From positions 129,742-193,741 of the forward strand of contig SUZN01000002.1 in NCBI GenBank assembly GCA_015059905.1: a stretch of DNA of 64,000 nucleotides, in the 5' to 3' direction. The notes below the pieces were generated by a model. That model had not been told where the DNA came from and ran no database searches. It worked only from the letters and a program-made list of their open reading frames with translations. The translations under genes were made by a program, and so were the position numbers. Source of the DNA: Rikenellaceae bacterium. GTDB taxonomy: Bacteria; Bacteroidota; Bacteroidia; Bacteroidales; Rikenellaceae. Positions 27,826 through 37,008 of this stretch are shown in pieces. Within the stretch, counting starts at the first letter, position 1. Every line of letters begins with the position of its first letter.

Positions 27826-28152
27826 ATGGCAGAGAAAAAGTGTAATAAGTCCAAGGTCGAGCAGGAGAAGAAAATCGTTGCCGATATGATTGCTCTCTAT
27901 TGCCGCAAAGTGCATCGTAGCAGGGAGTTATGCCCAGAGTACAAGGCACTCACCGAGTATGCGATGCGTCGCAGCGAGCTTTGTCCGCAAAAGGAGGATA
28001 AGACCTTCTGCTCGCAATGCACTACCCACTGTTACTCACCGCAGATGCGGGAGCAGATACGCAGGGTGATGCGTTTTTCGGGTCCGAGAATGTTGTTTTA
28101 CCACCCGATAGCGGCTCTCCGCCATCTCTATTACAGCAAGATTAAAAGTTAA
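27826..28152 (+). CDS. YgbA-like nitrous-oxide-stimulated-promoter family protein
   Basis: A 108-residue soluble protein rich in Lys, Arg and Cys. The pattern MIALYCRKVHRSRELCPEYK, then RRSELCPQKEDKTFCSQCTTHCYSP and a C-terminal RFSGPRMLFYHPIAALRHLY, is that of the YgbA family, whose E. coli member is induced by nitric oxide stress. The six cysteines suggest metal or cluster binding, which is an inference. An earlier in-frame ATG at 27784 is rejected because it lies in the promoter. glyA follows 19 bases later and may be co-transcribed. Confidence 0.75.
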   Translation: MAEKKCNKSKVEQEKKIVADMIALYCRKVHRSRELCPEYKALTEYAMRRSELCPQKEDKTFCSQCTTHCYSPQMREQIRRVMRFSGPRMLFYHPIAALRHLYYSKIKS

Positions 28153-28171
28153 ATTATAATATTTCAAAGCA

Positions 28172-29452
28172 ATGACACAGGACAATCAGATTTTCGAGCT
28201 TATAGGCGAGGAGCGCGCACGTCAGATGCGCGGCATTGAGCTTATTGCATCAGAGAACTTCGTGAGCGAGCAGGTTATGGCTGCTATGGGCTCTGTTCTC
28301 ACAAACAAGTACGCAGAGGGCTATCCAGCAGCACGTTACTATGGCGGATGTGAAGTAGTAGATAAGGTAGAGCGTTTGGCACAGGAGCGTCTTTGCGAGC
28401 TTTACGGTGCAGAGTACGCAAACGTACAGCCACACTCTGGTGCGCAGGCAAATATGGCGGTATTCTTCGCTGTTTTGCAGCCAGGTGACACATTTATGGG
28501 TCTTGACCTTGCACACGGCGGTCACCTCTCACACGGTTCGCCAGTGAATATGTCGGGCAAGTATTTCAACGCCGTAGGCTATCAGCTGAGCGAGGCGACA
28601 GGCACAATCGACTACGAGGATATGGAGCGCAAGGCATTGGAGTACAAGCCAAAGCTTATCGTGGGCGGTGCATCGGCTTACTCTCGCGAGTGGGATTACA
28701 AGCGTATGCGCGAGATTGCCGACAAGGTTGGCGCACTCCTGATGGTCGATATGGCTCACACAGCGGGTCTTATCGCTGCTGGCGTATTGGATAACCCTGT
28801 GAAGTATGCCCACATCGTAACATCTACAACTCACAAGACTCTACGTGGTCCTCGTGGCGGTATCATCCTTATGGGTAAGGACTTCGAGAATCCTTGGGGC
28901 TTGACAACTCCAAAGGGTGTTGTGAAGATGATGTCACAGATTTTGAACTCGGCTGTATTTCCAGGTATCCAGGGTGGTCCATTGGAGCACGTTATCGCAG
29001 CGAAGGCTGTTGCTTTCGGCGAGGCGTTGCAGCCAGAGTATAAGGAGTACCAGAAGCAGGTGCAGAAGAACGCCACAGCTATGGCGGAGGCATTTGCAAA
29101 GCGCGGCTACAAGGTTGTATCGGAGGGTACCGACAACCACCTGATGCTTATCGACCTTCGCACCAAGTTCCCAGAGCTGACAGGTAAGCTTGCGGAGCGT
29201 TGCCTGGTTGCTGCTGACATCACTACAAATAAGAATATGGTACCATTCGACTCACGCTCACCATTCCTCACATCGGGCTTGCGCTTCGGTACGCCAGCCA
29301 TCACCACTCGTGGCGTGAAGGAGGATAAGATGGACTACATCGTTGAGCTTATCGACCGTGTACTGCACGACCCAGAGAACGAGGAGAACATCGCAGCAGT
29401 CCGCAAGGATGTTAATGCTATGATGGAGCAGTATCCTCTGTTTGCGTGGTAG
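28172..29452 (+). CDS. glyA: Serine hydroxymethyltransferase
   Basis: PLP enzyme that interconverts serine and glycine and charges tetrahydrofolate with one-carbon units. The 426 residues carry [36 protein letters not shown], the PLP lysine in [14 protein letters not shown] (near residue 222) and the C-terminal [13 protein letters not shown]. Length is normal. Strong conservation and high-quality codon use fit a highly expressed housekeeping gene. A strong terminator follows 22 bases after the stop. Confidence 0.97.
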   Translation: MTQDNQIFELIGEERARQMRGIELIASENFVSEQVMAAMGSVLTNKYAEGYPAARYYGGCEVVDKVERLAQERLCELYGAEYANVQPHSGAQANMAVFFAVLQPGDTFMGLDLAHGGHLSHGSPVNMSGKYFNAVGYQLSEATGTIDYEDMERKALEYKPKLIVGGASAYSREWDYKRMREIADKVGALLMVDMAHTAGLIAAGVLDNPVKYAHIVTSTTHKTLRGPRGGIILMGKDFENPWGLTTPKGVVKMMSQILNSAVFPGIQGGPLEHVIAAKAVAFGEALQPEYKEYQKQVQKNATAMAEAFAKRGYKVVSEGTDNHLMLIDLRTKFPELTGKLAERCLVAADITTNKNMVPFDSRSPFLTSGLRFGTPAITTRGVKEDKMDYIVELIDRVLHDPENEENIAAVRKDVNAMMEQYPLFAW

Positions 29453-29473
29453 TAGCAACTGCTCATAAATATC

Positions 29474-29512
29474 AATGGAGGCTATTCATAGGGATTAGCC
29501 TCCATTCTTATT
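29474..29512 (+). terminator. Terminator of glyA
   Basis: An 11-bp stem, AATGGAGGCTA (29474-29484) with TAGCCTCCATT (29496-29506), then CTTATTTG. Confidence 0.75.
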
Positions 29513-29540
29513 TGTGTGGGGAGGGTAAAGCAAAAACAAA

Positions 29541-29581
29541 GTCAGATTGCCACATCGAACTAAAGTTCTACTTGCAATGAC
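29541..29581. repeat. Dispersed palindromic repeat, family 1, copy C (half, degenerate)
   Basis: CAGATTGCCACATCGAACTA followed by a variant of the CTCGCAATGAC end (CTTGCAATGAC). Only the right half of the unit is present. Confidence 0.55.
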
Positions 29582-29764
29582 TAATATATTCAAATTCCAA
29601 TCACAATTTTCTTTCACTTGGCTCGTTATCTATTCGGCTTGAGTGAAAATATTTGAAATAATTTTCAAAAAGTGAAACAAAAGGGTTTCGATTTGCGTAA
29701 TAGTGAGAAAAGCGCATCAGCGCGAACATCCAACTCAAGCAGAAGAAATTAAAATATTAGGAAT

Positions 29765-30625
29765 ATGCGTCAATTAAAAATCACGAAATCAATCACCAAC
29801 CGCGAAAGCGCGTCACTCGATAAGTATTTGCAGGAGATCGGTAAGGAGGACCTTATCACCGTAGAGGAGGAGGTTGAATTGGCTCAACGCATCCGCAAGG
29901 GCGACCAGGAGGCATTGGACAAGCTCACAAAGGCAAACCTGCGCTTCGTGGTGTCAGTAGCAAAGCAGTATCAGAATCAGGGATTGAGCCTTCCAGACCT
30001 TATCAACGAGGGTAACCTGGGTCTTATCAAGGCTGCCGAGAAGTTCGACGAGACTCGTGGTTTTAAGTTTATCTCTTACGCTGTGTGGTGGATTCGTCAG
30101 TCAATCCTTCAGGCGCTGGCAGAGCAGAGCCGTATCGTGCGCTTGCCACTGAACCAGGTTGGCTCACTGAACAAGATTAACAAAGCGTTTGCACGCTTTG
30201 AGCAGCAGCACGAGCGCACACCATCGCCCGAGGAGCTGGCTTCGGAGCTGGCATTGCCCAAGGAGAAGGTGTCGGACACTCTGCGTGTAGCGGGTCGTCA
30301 CATCTCGGTGGATGCACCATTTGCTGATGGCGAGGACAACAGTCTGCTGGATGTATTGGTAAACACCGACTCTCCAAATGCCGACCGAGGCTTGATTAAC
30401 GAGTCGTTGGCAACAGAGGTTGACCGCGCGCTGGAGACCCTCACAGAGCGTGAGCGCGACATCATCAAGTATTTCTTCGGCATCGGTTGCTCGGAGATGA
30501 CGCTGGAGGAGATTGGCGAAAAGTTCGACCTCACACGCGAGCGCGTACGTCAGATTAAGGAGAAGGCTATCCGCCGCCTGCGCCAGTCATCACGCAGCAA
30601 GCTCTTGAAATCTTATCTTGGATAG
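29765..30625 (+). CDS. rpoD: Primary RNA polymerase sigma factor (short Bacteroidota type)
   Basis: The 286-residue sigma-70 factor has region 1.2 ([20 protein letters not shown]), region 2 ([47 protein letters not shown]), region 3 and region 4 with the helix-turn-helix [20 protein letters not shown]. Region 1.1 is absent, which is normal for the primary sigma factor of this phylum; that factor reads TTTG/TAnnTTTG promoters like those seen across the window. It is followed by a terminator. Confidence 0.95.
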   Translation: MRQLKITKSITNRESASLDKYLQEIGKEDLITVEEEVELAQRIRKGDQEALDKLTKANLRFVVSVAKQYQNQGLSLPDLINEGNLGLIKAAEKFDETRGFKFISYAVWWIRQSILQALAEQSRIVRLPLNQVGSLNKINKAFARFEQQHERTPSPEELASELALPKEKVSDTLRVAGRHISVDAPFADGEDNSLLDVLVNTDSPNADRGLINESLATEVDRALETLTERERDIIKYFFGIGCSEMTLEEIGEKFDLTRERVRQIKEKAIRRLRQSSRSKLLKSYLG

Positions 30626-30643
30626 GGCAGTAATTAAAATAAC

Positions 30644-30682
30644 AAAGGGTGTCAAGCTTATCGCTTGGCACCCTTTATTTAT
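30644..30682 (+). terminator. Terminator of rpoD
   Basis: A 14-bp stem, AAAGGGTGTCAAGC with GCTTGGCACCCTTT (30663-30676), then TTTATTT. Confidence 0.85.
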
Positions 30683-30688
30683 TTCCCC

Positions 30689-30729
30689 AAATGAGTATTT
30701 CAAAGACGAGTATAACGCAGAAAATGCCT
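30689..30729. repeat. Dispersed intergenic repeat, family 2, copy B
   Basis: AAATGAGTATTTCAAAGACG followed by AGTATAACGCAGAAAATGCC. It aligns with the copy at 22174-22215 with about eight differences over 40 bases and lies just past a minus-strand stop codon. Confidence 0.6.
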
Positions 30730-30742
30730 TTTATACACATTT

Positions 30743-31231
30743 TTATACGTCGTACTCCATAATATAATCATCCATCACAAAGCCGCAACCAATATCCGCC
30801 ACAGCCTCCTCGGCGATGCGGAAGCCCTTGTGCAGATAGACCTCGCAGGCGTGATGGTTGTTGCGGTTTACCGTGAGATAAATCGTATCGAGCTGCTGCT
30901 CACGACACAACTCACTCATATAGTCAAGCCCCAACGAGAAGATTCCCTTACCGCGATGCTCCTTCAGGATGTAGAACTTACTCAAGAACAGACGCTCACC
31001 CCGCGGCTGCACACCGAAATATGCCAATATCTCGCCATCTTCCTCGACAACGAAATAGCGATAACCGTGTACCAGCTGCCCCGACACAGCCTCGAAGCTC
31101 TGGAACATCTCAATCATATACTCGACCTGCTCGGGAGTGCAGAACGACATATTTGCCTCACGCCACACCACCTCGGCAACCTTTGTCATACGGCGGATAT
31201 CCGCCTCGCTGAAAATCTCTCTAATAATCAT
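30743..31231 (-). CDS. GNAT-family N-acetyltransferase
   Basis: A 162-residue acetyltransferase. The acetyl-CoA site is FYILKEHRGKGIFSLGLDYM near residue 92 (Q/RxxGxG/A type), followed by TIYLTVNRNNHHACEVYLHKG, the usual end of the GNAT fold. The ATG at 31229-31231 is preferred over a GTG three codons upstream that would overlap the ung gene. It starts 2 bases after the ung stop, so the two are probably one transcript. Substrate unknown. Confidence 0.82.
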   Translation of the reverse strand: MIIREIFSEADIRRMTKVAEVVWREANMSFCTPEQVEYMIEMFQSFEAVSGQLVHGYRYFVVEEDGEILAYFGVQPRGERLFLSKFYILKEHRGKGIFSLGLDYMSELCREQQLDTIYLTVNRNNHHACEVYLHKGFRIAEEAVADIGCGFVMDDYIMEYDV

Positions 31232-31233
31232 AT

Positions 31234-31896
31234 CTACCACTGAATTGGAGTTTTACCTACGCTCTGCAAATAGGCATTAGCCTGCGAAAAATGCTTACAC
31301 CCGAAGAAGCCTCTGTAAACCGACAGGGGAGAGGGGTGAACGCTTTTAAGGATAAGGTTACGTCGTGGGTCGGCAATCTGACCCTTGCGTTGTGCGTAGT
31401 TACCCCACAACATATATACAACACCCTCCTTGCGCTCGGCTATTGCCTTCACCACCGCATCGGTAAACTGCTCCCAGCCTCTGCCCGCGTGCGATGCCGC
31501 CTGGTGCGCCCTGACGGTAAGCACCGAGTTCAGCAGCAACACGCCCTGCTCTGCCCAACGGTCAAGGTTACCCGACGTAGGCATCACTCCGCCCACATCT
31601 TCGCACACCTCCTTGAATATATTTTGTAGCGAGGGAGGAAATTGCACACCGTCATCCACCGAGAAACACAAGCCATTTGCCTGACCCACACCGTGATATG
31701 GGTCCTGACCGATGATGACCACTTTCAACGATTCCAGCGGACACTTATCGAAGGCTCGAAAGATATTTTTCCCCGCTGGATAGATAGTCGTAGAGGCATA
31801 CTCCGCCTTCACAAAGTTTACCAGCTCGCCAAAATAGGGCTTTTCAAACTCACTTTGTAACAATTCGCCCCAATCTGGTGCTATTTTTACATTCAT
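31234..31896 (-). CDS. ung: Uracil-DNA glycosylase, family 1
   Basis: Removes uracil from DNA as the first step of base excision repair. The 220 residues hold the water-activating loop GQDPYHGVGQANGLCFSV near residue 63, LLLNSVLTVR, and the leucine-loop motif HPSPLSVYRGFFGCKHFS near residue 187. These are the family 1 signatures and the length is typical. The acetyltransferase gene follows after 2 bases. Confidence 0.96.
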   Translation of the reverse strand: MNVKIAPDWGELLQSEFEKPYFGELVNFVKAEYASTTIYPAGKNIFRAFDKCPLESLKVVIIGQDPYHGVGQANGLCFSVDDGVQFPPSLQNIFKEVCEDVGGVMPTSGNLDRWAEQGVLLLNSVLTVRAHQAASHAGRGWEQFTDAVVKAIAERKEGVVYMLWGNYAQRKGQIADPRRNLILKSVHPSPLSVYRGFFGCKHFSQANAYLQSVGKTPIQW

Positions 31897-31921
31897 AAAT
31901 CAATATTTTTACGATTTTTGC

Positions 31922-31952
31922 TTTGTAAAAATAGTAAAAAACCGTAAATTTG
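31922..31952 (+). promoter_or_regulatory. Promoter of the alkaline phosphatase gene
   Basis: TTTG (31922-31925), 19 bases, TAAATTTG (31945-31952); the ATG follows 20 bases later. No Pho-box-like direct repeat was recognised. Confidence 0.7.
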
Positions 31953-31972
31953 ATGCAGTAAATATAAAAAAA

Positions 31973-33091
31973 ATGAAAAAGCTATTTTTATTGATGGCTC
32001 TCGTCTGTATGGCAGCGCAACCATCGGAGGCAAAAAAACCAAAACAACCTAAAATCAACAACATTATCTATATGATTGGTGACGGTATGGGTCTTACCCA
32101 CGTATCGATGCTTGAACTTGAGAACAAATACGCTCCAACGTCGTTTGACCGTGCCGAGAACATCGCCCTCACGCGCACCTATTCTGCCAACAACCGCGTG
32201 ACCGACTCTGCCGCATCAGGCACAGCTCTGGCTACGGGCTACAAAACAAACAACAGCTGGCTCGGTATGACTCCCGACGGCAAACCCGTTGAGTCAATCA
32301 TCGCCAAGGCGGAGAAGCAGAACTACGCAACGGGATTGGTTGCCACATACGCTATCCAGCACGCGACACCCGCTTCGTTCTACGCTCACGTGAAGAATCG
32401 CGGCGACTACACCAACATCACCAAACAGTTTATGGAGAGCAACATCGACCTCGCGTTGGGTGGTGGTATCCAGCACTTCAAACACGTCTATGAGGCTATG
32501 GGCAAGGATTATCTAAAGGAGTTCTCGTCACGCGGCTATAAGGTTTGCAACAGCTGGGAGGAGGTTTCGCAGCAGAGCGCTGGTCAGGTTATCGGTTTGC
32601 TCTCTGGCGACAATATGCCCGCCATTGAGAAGCGTCAGCCTAACTTCCTCGCCGATGCCACAGCGAAGGCGCTGGAGATTTTGACCAACAACGTAAAGAA
32701 CGAGAAGCGCAAGGGCTTTGTGCTGATGGTCGAGGGCTCACAGATTGACGGTCGCAGTCACGGTCGCGATGTAGCTGGTATCCTGGGCGAGATGCGCGAT
32801 TTCGACAAGGCTATCAAGGTTGCTATGGATTATGCCGACAACCACCCAGGCACGCTGGTAGTTGTTGTTGCCGACCACGAGACAGGCGGCTTGTCAATAC
32901 CAAGTAGCAAGACCGACTTCACTCTCCCCGAGAGTGGTATCGGCTATAACTTCGGCACAAGCAGCCACACCGCAGCGCTTATCCCCGTATATCTCTACGG
33001 CGCAGGTGCCGAGCAGATAAACGGCATTATGGAGAACATCGACCTTTCGTGGAAGTTGCAGGAGCTCCTGGGCGTAGGCAAGAAGGAATAG
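31973..33091 (+). CDS. Secreted alkaline phosphatase
   Basis: A 372-residue phosphomonoesterase with a signal peptide (MKKLFLLMALVCMAAQPSEA). The metal-binding aspartate lies in YMIGDGMGLTHVSM near residue 38, the nucleophile serine in VTDSAASGTALATGYKTNN near residue 82, and the later metal ligands in LMVEGSQIDGRSH and VVADHETGG near residue 305. It is shorter than E. coli PhoA (471) but typical of the Bacteroidota form. It should release phosphate in the periplasm. It is transcribed alone and ends in a bidirectional terminator. Confidence 0.93.
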   Translation: MKKLFLLMALVCMAAQPSEAKKPKQPKINNIIYMIGDGMGLTHVSMLELENKYAPTSFDRAENIALTRTYSANNRVTDSAASGTALATGYKTNNSWLGMTPDGKPVESIIAKAEKQNYATGLVATYAIQHATPASFYAHVKNRGDYTNITKQFMESNIDLALGGGIQHFKHVYEAMGKDYLKEFSSRGYKVCNSWEEVSQQSAGQVIGLLSGDNMPAIEKRQPNFLADATAKALEILTNNVKNEKRKGFVLMVEGSQIDGRSHGRDVAGILGEMRDFDKAIKVAMDYADNHPGTLVVVVADHETGGLSIPSSKTDFTLPESGIGYNFGTSSHTAALIPVYLYGAGAEQINGIMENIDLSWKLQELLGVGKKE

Positions 33092-33110
33092 GATAGTAAG
33101 ATACTTAAAA

Positions 33111-33153
33111 AAAAATATAGGGTTGCTCCGCAAAAGAACAACCCTATATTTTT
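33111..33153. terminator. Bidirectional terminator between converging genes
   Basis: A perfect 15-bp stem, AAAAATATAGGGTTG (33111-33125) with its complement at 33139-33153. Confidence 0.85.
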
Positions 33154-33166
33154 ACCCTTAATCAAA

Positions 33167-34534
33167 CTACTTTGACTCTGCAAAGTGCTTATAGAAATAA
33201 GGAATTGTGCGGACACCCTTGTCGAACTGCTCCAGGCCGTAGCTCTCGTTTGGCGAGTGGATAGCATCCTCGCTCAAGCCGAAGCCAATCAGCAACGACT
33301 TAATGCCCAGAATACGCTCAAAACCACTGATGATTGGAATAGAGCCGCCCGAATAGAATGGCAATGGTTTCTTGCCAAATGTATCAACGATAGCCTGCTC
33401 CGCAGCCTTGTATGCCGCCATATCGGTTGGCGAAACATAAGGCGCACCGCCGTGCAGGAACTTAACATCTACCTTCACCGACTTTGGCGCAATAGCACGG
33501 AAGTGCTTCTCAAACAGCACCGCAATCTTCTCAAAGTCCTGATTTGGCACCAATCGCATAGAGATTTTTGCCGACGCCTTCGATGGGATAACGGTCTTTG
33601 TTCCCTCCTCGATGTAACCGCCCCAGATGCCATTCACATCAAGCGATGGACGCACACCCGTACGCTCGATAGTGGTGTAGCCAGCCTCGCCCTCCACATC
33701 GTCAATATCCAACGCCTTCTTGTACTCCTCCAGGCAGAATGGAGCCTCGTTGAACGCCTTACGCTCCTCCTCCGAAAGCTCACGCACATCGTCATAGAAG
33801 CCAGGAATAGTCACTCGACCATTCTCATCCACCAACGATGCCACCAGACGTGTCAGCACGTTAGCTGGGTTTGCCACAGCACCGCCAAACAAGCCAGAGT
33901 GCAAATCCTTGTTTGGACCCGTAACCTCCACCTCCATATAGGTAAGACCACGCAGACCGCAGGTGATTGATGGGGTATCCATCGAAATCATCGAAGTATC
34001 TGACACAAGGATGATATCAGCCTTCAGCAGCTCCTTGTTATCCTCGCAGAACTTATAGAGGCTTGGCGAGCCAATCTCCTCCTCGCCCTCAAGCATAAAC
34101 TTCACGTTGCAAGGCAGCGAGTCGGTTTCACACATAGCCTCGAAAGCTTTGGCGTGCATAAAGAGCTGACCCTTGTCATCGTCAGCACCACGACCCCAGA
34201 TGCGACCATCCTTAATCTCTGGCTCAAATGGGTTTGTCTTCCACAAATTGCGTGGATCAACAGGCATCACATCGTAGTGACCATACACCAGCACGGTCTT
34301 TGCCGCAGGGTCAATAATCTTCTCGGCATAAACCACTGGATTACCATCCGTAGGCATAACCTCAGCACGGTCAGCACCCGCCTTTACCAACGCCGCTGCC
34401 AGCCACTCTGCGCACTTAACCATATCGGGCTTATGCTCCGACTGTGCGCTGATTGAAGGAATACGCAAAAGCTCGAATAACTCCGTAAGGAAACGCTCCT
34501 TGTTCTCGGTGATATAATTTTGTACTTTTTCCAT
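33167..34534 (-). CDS. M20-family dipeptidase
   Basis: A 455-residue cytoplasmic metallopeptidase of the M20 clan (carnosinase/CNDP-like). Metal-site motifs are VYGHYDVMPVDP near residue 84, GRGADDDKGQLF near residue 114, and EGEEEIGSPS near residue 149 with the catalytic glutamate pair; a C-terminal histidine lies in AIHSPNESYGLEQF. Domain order is catalytic, dimerisation insert, catalytic, as usual. The substrate is probably a dipeptide but cannot be fixed. It lies 43 bases from glmM in the same direction. Confidence 0.9.
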   Translation of the reverse strand: MEKVQNYITENKERFLTELFELLRIPSISAQSEHKPDMVKCAEWLAAALVKAGADRAEVMPTDGNPVVYAEKIIDPAAKTVLVYGHYDVMPVDPRNLWKTNPFEPEIKDGRIWGRGADDDKGQLFMHAKAFEAMCETDSLPCNVKFMLEGEEEIGSPSLYKFCEDNKELLKADIILVSDTSMISMDTPSITCGLRGLTYMEVEVTGPNKDLHSGLFGGAVANPANVLTRLVASLVDENGRVTIPGFYDDVRELSEEERKAFNEAPFCLEEYKKALDIDDVEGEAGYTTIERTGVRPSLDVNGIWGGYIEEGTKTVIPSKASAKISMRLVPNQDFEKIAVLFEKHFRAIAPKSVKVDVKFLHGGAPYVSPTDMAAYKAAEQAIVDTFGKKPLPFYSGGSIPIISGFERILGIKSLLIGFGLSEDAIHSPNESYGLEQFDKGVRTIPYFYKHFAESK

Positions 34535-34577
34535 TTTTTATAGTTATATAGTTTTATTATGTCCCTCTATTTAACGA

Positions 34578-35969
34578 CTACTCCAAGCCACATATTGCCT
34601 TCATCTCGGCAATAAATTTCTGCGCCAGTGAGTCAGCCTCCTCTGGCGATTTAGCCTCGGTGTAGATGCGTACGATAGGCTCGGTGTTCGACTTGCGAAG
34701 GTGTACCCAGCTCTCGGCAAAGTCAATCTTCACGCCATCAATATCTGTCACTCGTTCAGCGGCATAACGACGCTTCATCTCAAGTAAAAGATTATCTACA
34801 TCAATGGCTGGTGTAAGCTGAATCTTATTCTTTGATGCGTAGTATGCTGGGTATGTCGCACGAAGCTCTGTCATCGAGCAACCCTTCTTCACGAGGTATG
34901 TGAGGAACAACGCCACACCAACCAACGCATCACGACCATAGTGAAGCTCTGGGTAGATTACTCCGCCGTTACCCTCGCCACCGATGATAGCACCCGTTTC
35001 CTTCATCTTCGCTACTACATTTACCTCGCCGACAGCCGCTGCATTATACTCGCCACCGTGAGCTACCGTAACATCGTGCAGAGCGCGCGAAGAGCTCAAA
35101 TTAGAGACTGTATTACCCACCTTCTGCGAGAGGATATAGTCAGCCACAGCCACCAAAGTGTACTCCTCGCCAAACATTGTGCCATCCTCGTTTACAAGCG
35201 CCAGACGATCCACATCGGGATCAACAACAACACCCAAATCTGCCTTCTCGCGGCGGATGACATCCGAAATCTCGGTAAGGTTCTCTGGCAGTGGCTCTGG
35301 ATTGTGTGCAAACTCACCGTTTGGAGTGCAGTTAAGCTCCACAACCTCACAACCCAACTCCTTCAATAGGGCAGGAATTACAACACCACCGATAGAGTTC
35401 ACAGCATCAACTACCACCTTGAATTTGCGTGCTTTAACAGCCTCTACATCAACCAATGGTAGAGCTAAAACCTGCTGGATGTGGGTAGGGTTGAAGTCCT
35501 CCTGCTTAACAACCTTGCCGATAGCATCCACCTCGGGGAATGTAAAGCTCTCATCCTCTGCCAAAGCAAGCACTCGCTTACCCTCGGCATCGTTGAGGAA
35601 CTCGCCCTTCTCGTTAAGAAGTTTAAGTGCGTTCCACTGCTTTGGGTTGTGCGAAGCGGTGATGATAATACCACCATCAGCCTTGTATGTAATAACAGCC
35701 ATCTCCGTTCCTGGGGTGGTGCAAAGACCTACGTTAATCACATCCACGCCGCAACCGAGCAGAGTACCCTCGATGATATCGTTCACCATACCGCCCGAGA
35801 TACGTGCATCGCGACCAACAACAATAGTCAGACGCTTGCCGCCGTGCTTCTCGCTCATAAAACGAGCATAGGCAGTTGTAAATTTTACGATATCAATTGG
35901 AGTGAGGTTGTCGCCCTGTGATCCACCAATTGTACCACGAATGCCTGAAATAGATTTGATAAGTGTCAT
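34578..35969 (-). CDS. glmM: Phosphoglucosamine mutase / phosphohexomutase
   Basis: A 463-residue alpha-D-phosphohexomutase. The phosphoserine loop is ITASHNPKQWNALKLL near residue 102, the Mg loop is VVDPDVDRLALV near residue 245, the sugar loop GGEGNGGVIYP near residue 325, and the phosphate loop RKSNTEPIVRIYTE near residue 430. The set of motifs fits the GlmM group that makes glucosamine 1-phosphate for cell-wall precursors. A phosphomannomutase role cannot be excluded by eye. Start ATG at 35967-35969. Confidence 0.85.
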   Translation of the reverse strand: MTLIKSISGIRGTIGGSQGDNLTPIDIVKFTTAYARFMSEKHGGKRLTIVVGRDARISGGMVNDIIEGTLLGCGVDVINVGLCTTPGTEMAVITYKADGGIIITASHNPKQWNALKLLNEKGEFLNDAEGKRVLALAEDESFTFPEVDAIGKVVKQEDFNPTHIQQVLALPLVDVEAVKARKFKVVVDAVNSIGGVVIPALLKELGCEVVELNCTPNGEFAHNPEPLPENLTEISDVIRREKADLGVVVDPDVDRLALVNEDGTMFGEEYTLVAVADYILSQKVGNTVSNLSSSRALHDVTVAHGGEYNAAAVGEVNVVAKMKETGAIIGGEGNGGVIYPELHYGRDALVGVALFLTYLVKKGCSMTELRATYPAYYASKNKIQLTPAIDVDNLLLEMKRRYAAERVTDIDGVKIDFAESWVHLRKSNTEPIVRIYTEAKSPEEADSLAQKFIAEMKAICGLE

Positions 35970-36069
35970 CTTATATTGGTTTTAAGTTATACTCTATATA
36001 AAAAAAAGCGAATATTTTTTTTGTAATTCGATGTAAATATATTACTTTTATGCCATATAAAAAAGTTAA

Positions 36070-36972
36070 TTGGAGAAAATTTACAATACACCATCCCGAA
36101 TTATTGCGCCTTCGGAGTTGATAATCAACGCCGATGGCTCGATTTTTCATCTTCATCTGCGCCCAGAGCAACTCGCCGACACAGTGATTTTGGTGGGCGA
36201 TCCTGCGCGTGTGGAGATGATTGTGAAGTACCTCGACAATGTGGAGCACCGCGCCTCAAGTCGCGAATTCAACTCCGCTACGGGCTACTACAAGGGCAAG
36301 CGTATGACCATTCTCTCAACGGGTATCGGCATCGGCAATATCGACATCGCAATGACCGAGCTGGATGCGTTGGCAAATATTGATTTCGCCACCCGCACCG
36401 TCAAGCAGGAACTTCGCCAATTAACAATCCTCCGCCTCGGCACTTCGGGAGCATTGCAGCCCGACATTGAGGTGGGTGATGTGGTATTTGCCCGCACCTC
36501 GGTTGGTTTTGACGGCTTGTTAAGCTACTATGCAGGGCGTAACGATGTTTGCGACCTTGAGCTGGAGCAGGCATTTGTGGAGCACACCGAGTGGGACAGC
36601 CTTATGCCTCGCCCATATTTCGTGGATGCAAGCCAGGAGCTTTGGGAATTGTTCCGTAACGCCGCCATAGAGGGCATCACCATAGCCTCGCCAGGCTTCT
36701 ATGCTCCACAGGGCAGATGGGTAAGGCTGAAGCCCGCCGACGAGCAGATGAACGCAAAGATTGAAGCATTCCGCTATGGGTCGCGCCGAATTACCAATTA
36801 TGAGATGGAGGGCTCGGCAATAGCAGGTCTGGCAGCCCTGATGGGTCATCGGGCAGCTACAATGTGTACCATCATAGCCCAGCGAGTAAACAAGAATGCC
36901 AATACCGACTACAAGCCATTCGTTGAGCGTATGATTCAGCTGGCGCTCGACAGGCTGGCAACAATGCAGTAG
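36070..36972 (+). CDS. Nucleoside phosphorylase, uridine-phosphorylase type
   Basis: A 300-residue enzyme of the nucleoside phosphorylase fold. It shows ILVGDPARVEMI near residue 41, the phosphate site TILSTGIGIGNIDIAM near residue 79, LRLGTSGALQPDIEVGDVV near residue 121, and the substrate loop NYEMEGSAIAGLAALMGH near residue 240. The last favours uridine/purine nucleoside cleavage. The frame opens at TTG 36070, and no in-frame ATG precedes the conserved part APSELIINADGSIFHLHL, so a TTG start is likely; a near ATG at 36050 is out of frame. dnaN follows after 36 bases. Confidence 0.82.
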   Translation: MEKIYNTPSRIIAPSELIINADGSIFHLHLRPEQLADTVILVGDPARVEMIVKYLDNVEHRASSREFNSATGYYKGKRMTILSTGIGIGNIDIAMTELDALANIDFATRTVKQELRQLTILRLGTSGALQPDIEVGDVVFARTSVGFDGLLSYYAGRNDVCDLELEQAFVEHTEWDSLMPRPYFVDASQELWELFRNAAIEGITIASPGFYAPQGRWVRLKPADEQMNAKIEAFRYGSRRITNYEMEGSAIAGLAALMGHRAATMCTIIAQRVNKNANTDYKPFVERMIQLALDRLATMQ

Positions 36973-37008
36973 AGTTTAATTGAAAAAATAATAAAAATAT
37001 ATTTAACA

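Larger units (their letters stand above)
29453..29764. other. Intergenic region between glyA and rpoD
   Basis: About 310 bases without a gene. It holds the glyA terminator, a degenerate half copy of repeat family 1 (29541-29581), an imperfect palindrome near 29645-29666 and the rpoD leader. A TTTCGATTTG stretch near 29686-29695 may be a weak -7 region for rpoD. Confidence 0.6.

Noticed and set aside
28250..28525. A 91-codon minus-strand frame opposite glyA
   Set aside because: Shadow of a very conserved gene with Cys-rich text and no start signal.
35158..35871. A 237-codon plus-strand frame opposite glmM
   Set aside because: Shadow of glmM with Ser/Thr/Pro-rich text and no domain.
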